From Thiorhodospira sibirica ATCC 700588 (GTDB lineage: Bacteria; Pseudomonadota; Gammaproteobacteria; Ectothiorhodospirales; Ectothiorhodospiraceae), in contig NZ_MU255056.1 of assembly GCF_000227725.2 (NCBI RefSeq), positions 859,312 through 919,936 of the forward strand: DNA of 60,625 nucleotides, written 5' to 3'. The position numbers and the translations under genes were made by a program. Below the pieces are notes generated by a model. The model was not told where the DNA came from and made no database searches. It was given only the letters and a program-made list of their open reading frames with translations. Positions 9,132 to 18,598 of the stretch are shown piece after piece. The stretch's first letter is position 1; each line of letters opens with the position of its first letter.

Positions 9132-9400
9132 TATTCGTTTTCTCCGCTTTGAAGGTGATGATCGGGGCTGAACTCGACAGCCCCCTGTTCAGTCAGGATA
9201 TGCACTTTTTGCTCAGCGATGGCCAGCGCGTGCTGGCACTGGCGTGTGAGCGCCAAACCACGCTCAAACTCACTTAAGGCGTCTTCCAGGGACAGATCAC
9301 CCTGCTCCAGACGCTGCACCAGGCGTTCCAGTTCCTCCAGTGCCTGGGCAAAATCCGGGGGCGCTTCCAGTGGCAAAGTCTGTGGGGAATCGTGTGTCAT
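9131..9400 (-). CDS. xseB: Exodeoxyribonuclease VII small subunit
   Basis: Small helical partner of XseA in exonuclease VII. The conserved [20 protein letters not shown] and [18 protein letters not shown] segments are present. The frame extends upstream to a TTG at 9409, but the ATG at 9400 is preferred, giving 89 residues. It starts 27 bases after the rho stop and overlaps ispA by one base. The large subunit gene is not in the window. Confidence 0.92.
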   Translation of the reverse strand: MTHDSPQTLPLEAPPDFAQALEELERLVQRLEQGDLSLEDALSEFERGLALTRQCQHALAIAEQKVHILTEQGAVEFSPDHHLQSGENE

Positions 9401-9427
9401 CGTCGGCAAGCTCGACCTGTGCAGGCG

Positions 9428-10687
9428 TCAGGAGCGCTTCATCATGTCAAAAAATTCGTTATTGGTCTTGCTTGACTGGAGCCGTGCCAGCAGGAAATCC
9501 ATCGCCTCCACATCATCCATGGGATGGAGAAACTTACGCAAGATCCACAGCTTTTGCAACTCTTCTTGATCGGCCAGCAGTTCTTCGCGGCGAGTCCCGG
9601 AACGGTTGATATTGATGGCGGGATAGACCCGTTTTTCGGCGATGCGGCGATCCAGATGGATTTCCATGTTGCCGGTGCCTTTAAATTCCTCGTAGATCAC
9701 TTCATCCATTTTTGACCCGGTGTCGATCAAGGCTGTGGCGAGAATCGTCAGGCTGCCGCCTTCTTCCACATTGCGCGCCGCGCCAAAAAAGCGCTTGGGT
9801 CGGTGCAAGGCGTTGGCATCAACACCGCCGGTAAGCACCTTGCCGGAGCTGGGGACAACGGTGTTATAGGCCCGTGCCAGACGAGTAATGGAATCGAGCA
9901 AAATCACCACATCGCGCCGGTGTTCGACTAGGCGCTTGGCCTTTTCAATCACCATTTCGGCAACTTGTACATGGCGGCTGGCGGGTTCGTCAAAGGTACT
10001 GGAGATCACCTCGCCCTGCACCATGCGCGACATCTCGGTGACTTCCTCGGGGCGCTCATCAATGAGCAACACCATCAGATAACATTCGGGATAATTGGTG
10101 GCGATGCTTTGCGCAATATTCTGCAGCATCAGGGTCTTACCGGCCTTGGGAGGAGAAACAATCAAACCGCGCTGGCCCTTGCCGAAGGGGGCGACAATAT
10201 CAATCACCCGGGCGGTGATGTCTTCGGTGGAGCCGTTCCCTCGCTCCATGCGCATCCGTTCGGTGGCATGTAAGGGGGTGAGATTTTCAAATAAGACCTT
10301 GCTGCGGGCGTTTTCCGGGGATTCAAAGTTAATCTTGTCAACTTTTAATAAGGCAAAATAGCGTTCCCCTTCTTTGGGGGGGCGAATCTTGCCGGAAATG
10401 GTATCCCCGGTGCGTAGATTGAAACGACGAATCTGGCTGGGCGAGACATAGATATCATCCGGGCCGGCCAGATAAGAGCCATCGGCGGAACGCAGAAAGC
10501 CAAAGCCATCCTGCAAAATTTCCAGTACGCCATCACCGCAGATATCTTCGCCACTTTTCGCGTGGGCCTTGAGGATGGCAAAAATTACATCCTGTTTGCG
10601 CGCTCTGGCCATGCCTTCAATATCCATGGCTTGAGCAAGATCAATAAGTTCGGAGGCAGATTTACGCTTGATTTCGGTTAAGTTCAT
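9428..10687 (-). CDS. rho: Transcription termination factor Rho
   Basis: Hexameric RNA helicase that ends factor-dependent transcripts. 419 residues, the typical length. The N-terminus [19 protein letters not shown] and the cold-shock-like RNA-binding part [21 protein letters not shown] are intact. The Walker A is [14 protein letters not shown], the Walker [17 protein letters not shown], and the Q/R-loop residues in [20 protein letters not shown] are conserved. A promoter 357 bases upstream implies a long leader, as is usual for autoregulated rho genes. Confidence 0.97.
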   Translation of the reverse strand: MNLTEIKRKSASELIDLAQAMDIEGMARARKQDVIFAILKAHAKSGEDICGDGVLEILQDGFGFLRSADGSYLAGPDDIYVSPSQIRRFNLRTGDTISGKIRPPKEGERYFALLKVDKINFESPENARSKVLFENLTPLHATERMRMERGNGSTEDITARVIDIVAPFGKGQRGLIVSPPKAGKTLMLQNIAQSIATNYPECYLMVLLIDERPEEVTEMSRMVQGEVISSTFDEPASRHVQVAEMVIEKAKRLVEHRRDVVILLDSITRLARAYNTVVPSSGKVLTGGVDANALHRPKRFFGAARNVEEGGSLTILATALIDTGSKMDEVIYEEFKGTGNMEIHLDRRIAEKRVYPAININRSGTRREELLADQEELQKLWILRKFLHPMDDVEAMDFLLARLQSSKTNNEFFDMMKRS

Positions 10688-11050
10688 ATGAAAACGGTGG
10701 GAAGGTTTACGGAGATAGGAAAGCGAGACTGTCTGAGCCGGTTAACAGAGGCACATCTGCAAGGAATACGGAGCAAAACCTGAGTTTGAGATTGCTGTGA
10801 GACCGCAGTTGAGGCGAATACGCAGACGTTTGGTTCCCAACATCGGGCAGGCTCGGTGCGTAAGGCGCGTTGCTTGGGATTAATGGGCGCAATGCACCCC
10901 GGATGATCGCACGCTGATCCTCATGCCAGACAACATGGCTACCTTCGCGTGTAACCATAGATGCGTGTGCTGAGGGGCCTGAGATCGGTTTTGATTATTA
11001 GCTTATAATTTAAGGTCGAGATCTTCCACGGAAGCGCCGATCTTGGGCGG
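10688..11050 (-). other. Long untranslated leader of rho
   Basis: About 350 bases separate the predicted rho transcription start from its ATG. A possible 83-codon reading frame (ATG at 10958) lies in the leader, but it lacks coding character and no homologue is recognised. Long leaders carrying rut-like sites are known for rho genes, where Rho ends its own transcript early; the length fits but no particular site is proved here. Confidence 0.4.
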
Positions 11051-11079
11051 ATTCTATACCGCTACTCACCCAAGGTCAA
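11051..11079 (-). promoter_or_regulatory. Sigma-70-type promoter for rho
   Basis: On the minus strand, TTGACC (11074-11079) and TAGAAT (11051-11056) are separated by 17 bases, close to consensus at both boxes. It lies just after the lpxB stop (11086) and points toward rho. Confidence 0.65.
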
Positions 11080-11085
11080 ACGCAA

Positions 11086-12270
11086 TCACGGCAATGAGGT
11101 GCGCAAGGTGCCATATTTTATCAATTCCAGCGCCATGGCGGCGACATGGGCCGAGTGGCCGCTGCTGCCCAGTCGTTGACGCAGCGCGCTCAGCGCCGTG
11201 CGCATCTCCTGGGCATAGGCCGGATCATGCAGCAGGCGCTCGACTTCTGTGCCAACCTGTACCGGCGTGGCCGCCTGTTGAATAAATTCCTGCACGACGC
11301 GCTTTTCACAGACGATATTCACCAGACCAATATCGCGAATCTTTACCAGCCGTTTGAGAATGGCATAACTCAGCGGCGAGATGCGGTAGATAATGGCCAT
11401 CGGCACCCCCAGCAATCCGGCTTCGAGGGTGGCCGTTCCAGAGGCCACCACTAAGGCATCGCAGGCGTGCATGGCATCATAGGTTTCCCCCTGGATCACG
11501 GTCACGCCGCAAGCGGAATCAAGATAAGGGTATAAATCCCGGGCCTGATTGACGCCCGGTGCCACCGGCAGAATAAACTGCAACTCCGGGTGACGGATGC
11601 GCAGGTATTGACAGGTGGCCATCAAGAGGGGCAGATGACGCCGCAACTCGCCGCGCCGACTGCCGGGCAACAGTCCCACCAGCGGTGCATCGGTGTCCAA
11701 CCCAAAATGAACCCGCGCCTGTTCCCGGCTGTAGCGGGGATGAACCTGATCCAGCAGCGGATTGCCGACATAGCGCACCGGGATGGCGTGGCGCTGATAC
11801 ACCGCCTCTTCAAAGGGAAACAGCACCGCCATGGCATCCACGCAGCGTTTGATGCGCTGGATGCGTCCGGCCCGCCAGGCCCAGATCTGCGGGCTGACAT
11901 AAAACAATACAGTAATGCCTAAACGTTTGGCCTGTTCAGCCAGCCGCAGATTGAATTCCACATAATCCACCAAAATCAGCAGCTGCGGGCGGGTGGCGCG
12001 CAGATGCGCAACGAGCTGTTTGAGTGCGCGGCGAATCTGGCGGTAATGCACCAACACCTCCCAGATGCCCACCACCGCCAGATCGCTGGCATCCACCAGC
12101 AGATCAACCCCGGCACGGCGCATGGCCTCGCCCCCCATGCCGCTATAGCAAAGCCCCGGCTGCTGGCGTTTGAGCGCCTCGACCAATTGCGCGGCGTGAT
12201 TGTCACCCGAGGCCTCGCCCGCCACAATCACCACATGCGGCGCGGTGGCGTTTTGAGCGGCTTGGGCCAT
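11086..12270 (-). CDS. lpxB: Lipid-A-disaccharide synthase
   Basis: Joins UDP-2,3-diacyl-glucosamine and lipid X to form the lipid A disaccharide at the inner membrane. Motifs of the GT19 family are clear: GEASGDNHAAQLVEALK, YVSPQIWAWR, LLPGSRRGELRRHLP and SGTATLEAGLLGVPM. The frame is open to 12384, but the ATG at 12270 (394 residues, MAQAAQNATAPHVVIVAGEA) fits the family length and starts 10 bases after the gnnB stop; the longer version would overlap gnnB. The gnnA-gnnB-lpxB order matches that known in Acidithiobacillus ferrooxidans, so the enzyme probably works on diamino-sugar acceptors. Confidence 0.93.
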   Translation of the reverse strand: MAQAAQNATAPHVVIVAGEASGDNHAAQLVEALKRQQPGLCYSGMGGEAMRRAGVDLLVDASDLAVVGIWEVLVHYRQIRRALKQLVAHLRATRPQLLILVDYVEFNLRLAEQAKRLGITVLFYVSPQIWAWRAGRIQRIKRCVDAMAVLFPFEEAVYQRHAIPVRYVGNPLLDQVHPRYSREQARVHFGLDTDAPLVGLLPGSRRGELRRHLPLLMATCQYLRIRHPELQFILPVAPGVNQARDLYPYLDSACGVTVIQGETYDAMHACDALVVASGTATLEAGLLGVPMAIIYRISPLSYAILKRLVKIRDIGLVNIVCEKRVVQEFIQQAATPVQVGTEVERLLHDPAYAQEMRTALSALRQRLGSSGHSAHVAAMALELIKYGTLRTSLP

Positions 12271-12280
12271 CGTGCGAGCG

Positions 12281-13387
12281 TCAGGCAAGGGCGCGTGTGA
12301 GACACTCAGCGATACGGTCGAGCTGATCATCATCGAGTTCCGGATACATGGGAAGCGACAGACAGCGTGTCGCCAGACGCTCACTCACCGGCAGCTGGAT
12401 GGACTGATATTCCTGGGCAAACACTTTTTGCCGGTGCAGCGGGATGGGGTAATAAATGGCGCTGGCAATCTGCGCCGCGCCCAGCTGCTGGATCAGGTGA
12501 TCGCGCTGCGTGGCCTCACATTGCACGGTATATTGATGATACACATGAGTACCCAGCCCATCTTCATGTGGCAACACCAGCGGCAAGGTCGCCAGCCGCT
12601 GTTTATAGCCTTGCGCAACGGCCCGCCGCTGGGCGTTTGTCGCATCAATGTCTTTAAGCTTGATGCGCAAAATGGCCGCCTGTATCTCATCCAGGCGGCT
12701 GTTATAACCAATCTCATCATGATGATAACGCACCTGACTGCCATGATTGCGCAGCCCGCGCAGGCGTTTGGCAGCTACCGGATCCTCGGTGATCACCAGA
12801 CCGCCATCGCCATAACAGCCCAAATTTTTGCTGGGAAAAAAGCTAAAGCAGCCGAATTCGCCGAAGGTGCCGGTTTGTTGTCCATCCACCCGTGCCCCGA
12901 AAGACTGCGCGCAGTCTTCAATCAACAGCAGATTATGCTGCTGACACAGTGCCACCAGGCTTGCCATATCCGCCGGTTGCCCAAACAGATGCACCGGTAA
13001 AATCGCCTTGGTGCGCGGGGTAATCGCCGCCTCCACCAACGCAGGATCAAGGTTAAAGCTGTGCGGATCAATATCCACAAACACCGCCTTGGCCCCGCAA
13101 TAGTGAATGGCCTCCGCCGTGGCGATAAAGGTAAAGGGCGTGGTAATCACCTCATCCCCCGGCCCGATCTGCGCTGCCTTTAGCGCCAGATGCAGGGCGT
13201 CGGTACCCGAGGCACAGCTAATCGCATGAGGTGTGCCGAGATAGGCGGCCAGCTCCTCTTCCAGGGCGCTGACATTAGGCCCCAGAATAAACTGCGTACT
13301 GGCCAGCACTTGCGCCAACGCGCCATCAATCTGCGCTTGCAGGGCCGCATACTGGCGCTGCAGATCCACCATCGGAATAGGATTCAT
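12281..13387 (-). CDS. gnnB: DegT/DnrJ/EryC1 aminotransferase, GnnB-like
   Basis: PLP-dependent sugar aminotransferase of 368 residues. The cofactor lysine is in FFPSKNLGCYGDGG, IEDCAQSFGA carries the pyridine-binding aspartate, and SGTDALHLAL the phosphate-binding loop. In A. ferrooxidans GnnA oxidises the 3-hydroxyl of UDP-GlcNAc and GnnB transaminates it to UDP-GlcNAc3N, which becomes lipid A with amide-linked acyl chains at positions 3 and 3'. Here the gene lies between a Gfo/Idh oxidoreductase and lpxB in the same order, which is the main reason for the name. An alternative role in O-antigen amino-sugar synthesis cannot be excluded from sequence. Confidence 0.75.
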   Translation of the reverse strand: MNPIPMVDLQRQYAALQAQIDGALAQVLASTQFILGPNVSALEEELAAYLGTPHAISCASGTDALHLALKAAQIGPGDEVITTPFTFIATAEAIHYCGAKAVFVDIDPHSFNLDPALVEAAITPRTKAILPVHLFGQPADMASLVALCQQHNLLLIEDCAQSFGARVDGQQTGTFGEFGCFSFFPSKNLGCYGDGGLVITEDPVAAKRLRGLRNHGSQVRYHHDEIGYNSRLDEIQAAILRIKLKDIDATNAQRRAVAQGYKQRLATLPLVLPHEDGLGTHVYHQYTVQCEATQRDHLIQQLGAAQIASAIYYPIPLHRQKVFAQEYQSIQLPVSERLATRCLSLPMYPELDDDQLDRIAECLTRALA

Positions 13388-13441
13388 TTATTTTTTGATT
13401 TCAAAAGATTGTCGATAAAAGCCGCTGCTGTAGACCCGCGA

Positions 13442-14419
13442 TCAGGCCGGGCGCACTGGCAACGGGCGTTTTACCAGCGGGGCACTGGCGCGAACCAGCT
13501 CGGTAATACGCATCGCTGTGGCCAAGGCGCGCTCACCGTCTTCACCAGAGACGATCACCGGGGCGCCGTGCTGAATGGCGGCCAAAAAGGCCTCAATCTC
13601 AGCCTTGAGGGCATCGGCCTGCTCAAAAAAGCTTTCCTCGCGGATAATTTCCGGAATGCCCGGAAACATCTCGCGCTCCCCCACGCGATGAATCGCCAGG
13701 CCGCGATTTTGAAAATCAATGGCAATATAGGCATCCGGCTGAAAGATACGCATCTTGCGTTCGCTTTTGATGCTGACCCGGCTGGAGGTCACATTTGCCA
13801 CACAGCCATTGGCAAATTCCAGGCGCGCATTGGCGATATCAATATCCTCAGACAATACACACGCCCCGCTGGCCGCAATGGACTGCACCGGCGCGCCCAC
13901 AATCTCCAGAATAATATCAATATCGTGAATCATCAGATCCAGCACCACGCTGACATCGGTGGCACGGGGCTTAAACGGCGCCAGACGGTGCGATTCAATA
14001 AACACCGGGCACAAGTCCATGCCCTCCAGATCCAGAAAGGCTGCATTAAAGCGCTCCAGATGGCCGATCTGCAAAACCACACCCTGGGCTTTGGCCAGCT
14101 GATTTAATTCATGGGCCTGCGCCAGGGTTGTGGTCATCGGCTTTTCCAGCAGCACATGCGTGCCACACTGCAAAAAATCCCGTGCGACCGCGAAATGATG
14201 CAGCGTTGGCACGGCAATACTCACCGCAGCCACCTGCCCCAGCAGCTCCCGATAGTCGGTGAGCGCCTGACACTGACACTCCGCCGCCACCTGCGCGGCT
14301 GTCTGGGCATCCACATCCACCACCGCCACCAGATTGGCCTGCGCCAGAGCGGCATATTTCTGTGCATGGAATTTACCCAGATAGCCTACGCCAATCACTG
14401 CACACGGGGTCACTGTCAT
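13442..14419 (-). CDS. gnnA: Gfo/Idh/MocA-family oxidoreductase, GnnA-like
   Basis: 325 residues. The Rossmann loop is GVGYLGKFHAQKY near the N-terminus, the EKP motif is in VLLEKPMTTTLAQA, and IGHLERFNAAF and DLMIHDIDIIL complete the family pattern. By position (immediately before a DegT aminotransferase and lpxB) it is the likely GnnA, oxidising UDP-GlcNAc at C3 with NAD+. The gap to gnnB is 54 bases and to rph 50 bases. The function is inferred from synteny rather than a diagnostic residue. Confidence 0.75.
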   Translation of the reverse strand: MTVTPCAVIGVGYLGKFHAQKYAALAQANLVAVVDVDAQTAAQVAAECQCQALTDYRELLGQVAAVSIAVPTLHHFAVARDFLQCGTHVLLEKPMTTTLAQAHELNQLAKAQGVVLQIGHLERFNAAFLDLEGMDLCPVFIESHRLAPFKPRATDVSVVLDLMIHDIDIILEIVGAPVQSIAASGACVLSEDIDIANARLEFANGCVANVTSSRVSIKSERKMRIFQPDAYIAIDFQNRGLAIHRVGEREMFPGIPEIIREESFFEQADALKAEIEAFLAAIQHGAPVIVSGEDGERALATAMRITELVRASAPLVKRPLPVRPA

Positions 14420-14469
14420 CAGGGTTATGCCTATGCTAATGAGGGTTAGTACGCGAGGTCATTTAAGAT

Positions 14470-15186
14470 TTAATCAAGAAGCACGGCGCGTTGTGCCTGG
14501 GTAATCTCGGCAACCCCTTTTTGCGCCAGCGCCAGCATGGCATCCAGTTCGTCTTTGCGAAAGGCATGGCCCTCCGCAGTGCCCTGGACCTCAATGAAGG
14601 CCCCGGCCTCATTCATGACTACATTCATATCGGTTTCGGCCCCGGCATCCTCGGCATAATCCAGATCGAGTACCGCCACGCCCTTATAAATCCCCACCGA
14701 GACGGCGGCCACCATCCCATAAACCGGATCTTTCTTCAGAGATTTTTTTTGCATCAGATGGGAAATCGCATCCCGCAAGGCCACAAAACCGCCGCTGATG
14801 GCCGCCGTGCGGGTGCCGCCGTCGGCCTGAATCACATCACAATCCACCGTAATCTGGCGCTCGCCCAGCTTTTCCAGATCAACCGCTGCCCGCAGCGAAC
14901 GCCCAATCAGGCGCTGAATCTCCAGGGTGCGTCCATTTTGTCGGCCCCGGCTGGCCTCGCGGGCGGTACGCTCACCGGTAGCCCGTGGCAACATGCCATA
15001 TTCCGCCGTTACCCAGCCTCGCCCCTTGCCTTTCAAAAACGACGGCACCCGCTCATCCAGCGAGGCCGTACAAATGACTTTGGTATCGCCAAACTCCACC
15101 AACACCGAGCCTTCGGCATGACGGGTGTAATGACGGGTAAAACGGATCGGACGCAAGGCATCAGGATCACGGCCACTGGGTCGCAT
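14470..15186 (-). CDS. rph: Ribonuclease PH
   Basis: Phosphorolytic 3'-5' exonuclease that trims tRNA 3' ends. From the ATG at 15186 it is 238 residues, the family length; a TTG one codon earlier is not needed. The phosphate-binding region [20 protein letters not shown] and [22 protein letters not shown] are present, as is [19 protein letters not shown]. It is upstream of gnnA in the same direction. An intact rph suggests 3' tRNA processing is normal. Confidence 0.95.
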   Translation of the reverse strand: MRPSGRDPDALRPIRFTRHYTRHAEGSVLVEFGDTKVICTASLDERVPSFLKGKGRGWVTAEYGMLPRATGERTAREASRGRQNGRTLEIQRLIGRSLRAAVDLEKLGERQITVDCDVIQADGGTRTAAISGGFVALRDAISHLMQKKSLKKDPVYGMVAAVSVGIYKGVAVLDLDYAEDAGAETDMNVVMNEAGAFIEVQGTAEGHAFRKDELDAMLALAQKGVAEITQAQRAVLLD

Positions 15187-15349
15187 CAACTCACTACTCC
15201 AAATACAATAAAAGGCCGCCCATTATAGCCCAGTCACACGCCTGACGCTGCGGGATGCGCCATCGTAATTTTCAGCTTAACGCACAGGCTGTTGTTAAAA
15301 CTGAGTAATCCGTCATGCCGCGCTGCGATTTGACGCCCCACGGAGTCGT

Positions 15350-15847
15350 TCAGCAGGTATGGTTTGATTCAATGCGTGGGCGTCCCATAATGCTTATTAC
15401 TACGCGGCGTGCGGAAGAATCCAAGCAGATGTCTATTCTTCCGAAACTTACAGGTCTTCCAGTGGGTTCAAAGGTAATTCGTCGTGCAACAGTTTGATTA
15501 CCAGTGACACGCGGTCCGGGGCCTTTGATGACGCGCAGGACCGGGCCGGCGTCTTGCAGGGATTGTCCGGGAGCTGGGCCAACGACAATAATCCATTGCT
15601 CGGAGTAATCCACCTGATTACTGCAGTGCTGGCCATCGACGCTGGGGCAGATGGTCACGCGTTCGGCGCGCTTGATGGCTTCAGAGCGGGCAAAGTGCAC
15701 AGAGGCGATGAAGAGGTTGGTGGTTGTGGTGAGGCGTTGCTCACGCAGCAGCTGGTTAACACTGGGGATGCCGATGGCCAGGACAACGGCAAGCACCGCA
15801 AGGGCGACCATCAGTTCTATCAAGCTAAGACCGGCTTCCGTGCGCAT
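15350..15847 (-). CDS. Type IV pilin-like minor pseudopilin (GspH/FimT family)
   Basis: 165 residues. The N-terminus is a prepilin signal: EAGLSLIELMVALAVLAVVL, with the cleavage site before the hydrophobic helix and the conserved glutamate at mature position 5. The GspH/FimT domain follows, with two cysteine pairs (CPSVDGQHC and others) that may form disulphides in the periplasm. A GAGG site precedes the ATG. No other pilin genes adjoin it; gspF is at 28.6 kb. It could serve in type II secretion or as a FimT-like pilus/DNA-binding subunit. Confidence 0.8.
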   Translation of the reverse strand: MRTEAGLSLIELMVALAVLAVVLAIGIPSVNQLLREQRLTTTTNLFIASVHFARSEAIKRAERVTICPSVDGQHCSNQVDYSEQWIIVVGPAPGQSLQDAGPVLRVIKGPGPRVTGNQTVARRITFEPTGRPVSFGRIDICLDSSARRVVISIMGRPRIESNHTC

Positions 15848-15894
15848 GGAATACCTCTCGTCCTGAGCGTTGTTGGGGTTATGGTTGAAGATAG

Positions 15895-15918
15895 AAAAGC
15901 CTGTTGACTGGCTTTTTT
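15895..15918 (-). terminator. Intrinsic terminator after recJ
   Basis: AAAAGCC (15895-15901) and GGCTTTT (15910-15916) form a stem flanked by A-runs and T-runs on both sides, so it could act in either direction. It is 66 bases past the recJ stop and before the pseudopilin start. Confidence 0.6.
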
Positions 15919-15983
15919 ATAATCAATATGGCGCGCTTTGCAAAGAGAAGTGGTTCACAAAATGGGCGATGATCCGGGTATTT

Positions 15984-17720
15984 TCAGCGCAGTGGCTGTT
16001 GCCACACAATTACCAGTTGTGGTGTGAATTCTCCACGGAACGCGTTGATTTCCAGACGATAGGCCAGATGCATCCAGCGCACATCCTCGGGCCACTGCGC
16101 GGCGTCGGCATTAAAGGCCATGCCGATGATGGGGTGGGCGCCGGTTTCCGGTCGCAGGGTCAGGCGCAGATGCCGTTGCCCGACCACTCGCCGCTGTAAA
16201 ATCTCAAAGGTACCGTCAAACAGCGGCTCCGGAAAGCCTTGTCCCCAGGGGCCGCCCATGCGTAAGGCCCAGGCAGTTTCCAGGGAAAATTCATGCGCTT
16301 GCAAAGGCCCATCGCTTAAGAGCACGCCCTGTAAGTGCTGCGGATCGAGACGCTCGCGCACGCTTTGATCAAAGATCTCCCGAAAATCACTGAAGGCCGC
16401 TTCGGCAATGCTTAAGCCCGCTGCCATGGCATGTCCACCGAAGCGCTGGATCAAGCCAGGGTGTTGCGCTGCCATCCGCTCCAGGGTGTCACGAATGTGC
16501 AAGCCGGGAATAGAGCGTGCCGAGCCTTTGAGTTCGCCATCCTCGCCCTTGGCAAAGGCAATGACCGGGCGGTGTAACCGCTCCTTGATGCGCGAGGCCA
16601 GAATGCCAATGATGCCTTGATGCCAGTCCGCTTGATACAGGCAGATGCCGTGTGGGTGGTCGTCTGCGGGGGTTTTGCCGTTGAGATTTGCCAAAATCTC
16701 CAGGGCTTGGGACTGCATTTTGCTCTCAATGCTGCGCCGTTCGGTGTTGAGGGTGTCTAACTGGCTTGCCAGCGCCCGGGCGGCGTAGAGATCATCGCTC
16801 AGCAGGCATTCAATGCCGATGGACATATCATCCAGGCGCCCTGCCGCATTTAGCCGGGGGCCGATGGCAAAACCCAGATCGGTGGCGTTAAGTTGTGCCG
16901 GATCACGCCCCGCCACTTCCGCCAGGGCAAAGATCCCGGGGCTGCTGCCTTGCGCGGCGCGGATACGGCGCAGGCCCTGTTCGACCAGAATGCGGTTGTT
17001 ATAGTCCAAGACGGCCACGTCGGCCACCGTGCCCAAGGCGACCAAATCCAGCAGCGGGCTTAAATCCGGCGGGGTACGCGCCTGGGCACGAAACCAGCCC
17101 TGGCGCTGTAGATGGGTACGCAATACCTGCAGCACATAAAAAATCACCCCCACCCCGGCGAGGTGTTTGCTCGGGAAGGTATCGCCCGGCAGATTGGGGT
17201 TGATGATAGCATCGGCGGGCGGCAATACAGCTCCCGGCAGATGATGATCCGTGATCAACACGCGCATCCCGGCGGCCTGTGCAGCGCGTACCCCGTCCAG
17301 ACTGGAAATGCCATTATCCACGGTAATCAGCACATCCGGGCGCGAACGGGCTGCCACGGCAACAATTTCCGGGCTCAGCCCATAGCCATAGGCAAAGCGA
17401 TTAGGCACCAGATAACTGACCCGCTGCGCCCCCAGCAAACGCAAGGCCCGCACCGCCAAGGCCGTACTGGTTGCTCCATCCGCATCAAAATCCCCCAGAA
17501 TCAGGATATGTGCCTGTGTCACCAGTGCCTGCTCCAGCAGCGTCACGGCAGTCTCAATGCCCTGCAAGGTGTCGGCGGCGTGCAAATGACGCAGGCGATA
17601 ATCCCGATGCCGCTGCGGGTCCGCGCCGCGATGTCGATACACCCGCGTCAGCAGATCCTCGTGCGCCCGCGCAGTATCAACAGCCGGGTAATGTTTTAAA
17701 AGCTGTGACGGTGTATGCAT
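15984..17720 (-). CDS. recJ: Single-stranded-DNA-specific 5'-3' exonuclease RecJ
   Basis: Acts in recombination and mismatch repair. 578 residues, as in E. coli. DHH-family motifs in order: ILGDFDADGATSTALAV, VDNGISS, ITDHHLPG, and AGVGVIFYVL; the DHHA1 part has RSIPGLHIRDTLERM and RFGGHAMAAGLSI. The C-terminal OB-fold region (LRLTLRPETGAHPIIGM) is present. The ATG at 17720 is accepted. It is the second gene after the persulfide dioxygenase on the minus strand (53-base gap). Confidence 0.95.
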   Translation of the reverse strand: MHTPSQLLKHYPAVDTARAHEDLLTRVYRHRGADPQRHRDYRLRHLHAADTLQGIETAVTLLEQALVTQAHILILGDFDADGATSTALAVRALRLLGAQRVSYLVPNRFAYGYGLSPEIVAVAARSRPDVLITVDNGISSLDGVRAAQAAGMRVLITDHHLPGAVLPPADAIINPNLPGDTFPSKHLAGVGVIFYVLQVLRTHLQRQGWFRAQARTPPDLSPLLDLVALGTVADVAVLDYNNRILVEQGLRRIRAAQGSSPGIFALAEVAGRDPAQLNATDLGFAIGPRLNAAGRLDDMSIGIECLLSDDLYAARALASQLDTLNTERRSIESKMQSQALEILANLNGKTPADDHPHGICLYQADWHQGIIGILASRIKERLHRPVIAFAKGEDGELKGSARSIPGLHIRDTLERMAAQHPGLIQRFGGHAMAAGLSIAEAAFSDFREIFDQSVRERLDPQHLQGVLLSDGPLQAHEFSLETAWALRMGGPWGQGFPEPLFDGTFEILQRRVVGQRHLRLTLRPETGAHPIIGMAFNADAAQWPEDVRWMHLAYRLEINAFRGEFTPQLVIVWQQPLR

Positions 17721-17773
17721 GATGTCGTGCTTGAGCGGCTGGCTTTAGAGGTATGGCGGTTGAGCAAGGCGGT

Positions 17774-18526
17774 TTAGCCCTGATCTTTGGGTTCGCAAGG
17801 GCCGCGTTGCGCCTCGGGCATGTTGTCCGGGCAGCGTCCGCACTGCTGATTGCCGGGCAGGCTGATGTCGATTTTGCGGGGGTAGGGCAGCTCCAGGCTG
17901 TTCATCAGTGCGACAAATTCCGCTTCACTGCGATGACCACCAAGACGGGGATTGCGTTTTTTTTCCTGGGCAATGGTAGAGATACAGCGGTTTTCGTAGT
18001 CGTGTGCCGGATAGACCAGGGTTTCATCAGGCAGGGTGAAAAATTTGGTGTGAATGGAGCGGTATAAGGCACTGGCATCACCGGATTGAAAATCGGTGCG
18101 CCCGCAGCTGTCAATCAGCAAGGCATCGCCGGAAAACAGCATCGCGTGGGTGCCAGTATCGAGGATATAGGCATGATGGGTGTCGGTATGCCCTGGGGTA
18201 AACAGGGGGTTTAAGACGATGTTGCCCAGCATGAAGGCTTCGCCTTCTTTGAGTCCGATGTCGGTGCAGGGGAGTTCATCGAAGGCCGGGCCACAGATTT
18301 TGCAGCCGGTGAGGGCCTTGAGTTTATAAGCCCCGGTGATGTGGTCGGCATGCAGATGGGTTTCGATGGTATAACCCAGTTTCAGCCCCATCTGTTGCAG
18401 GATGTCAAGATCGCGTTCGACGGTTTCCAGGACCGGATCAATCAGGGCCACTTCACGGGTATTCGGGCAGGCCAGCAGGTAGGTGTAGGTACTTGAATCA
18501 GGTTCAAAAAGTTGACGAAAGATCAT
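17774..18526 (-). CDS. Persulfide dioxygenase (ETHE1-type), metallo-beta-lactamase fold
   Basis: Oxidises glutathione persulfide to sulfite with a mononuclear iron. Starting at the ATG at 18526 (GGAGG at 18532-18536) it has 250 residues. The MBL motif THLHADHITGAYKLK and the later GHTDTHHAYIL, FSGDALLIDSCGRTDF and VYPAHDYENR are the ETHE1 arrangement, distinguishing it from glyoxalase II. The C-terminal 30 residues carry a CGRC pair and are probably flexible. It fits a sulfur-oxidising lifestyle and would generate the sulfite a SoeABC-like enzyme consumes. No fused rhodanese. Confidence 0.85.
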   Translation of the reverse strand: MIFRQLFEPDSSTYTYLLACPNTREVALIDPVLETVERDLDILQQMGLKLGYTIETHLHADHITGAYKLKALTGCKICGPAFDELPCTDIGLKEGEAFMLGNIVLNPLFTPGHTDTHHAYILDTGTHAMLFSGDALLIDSCGRTDFQSGDASALYRSIHTKFFTLPDETLVYPAHDYENRCISTIAQEKKRNPRLGGHRSEAEFVALMNSLELPYPRKIDISLPGNQQCGRCPDNMPEAQRGPCEPKDQG

Positions 18527-18538
18527 GAGTGCCTCCGC

Positions 18539-18570
18539 AAAAAAAAAGCCCACCCCTCGACAGGGCGGGC
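18539..18570 (-). terminator. Intrinsic terminator of pckG
   Basis: The stem GCCCGCCC/GGGGTGGGC (18548-18570) is followed on the minus strand by nine T (18547-18539). It lies 29 bases past the pckG stop, and its T-run abuts the Shine-Dalgarno of the persulfide dioxygenase, so that gene depends on readthrough or on an unseen promoter. Confidence 0.85.
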
Positions 18571-18598
18571 AAGGTGTTACACGTTATACCCGGCAGGC

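Noticed and set aside
10707-10958. 83-codon frame in the rho leader
   Set aside because: No coding signal or homologue is recognised; treated as leader RNA.
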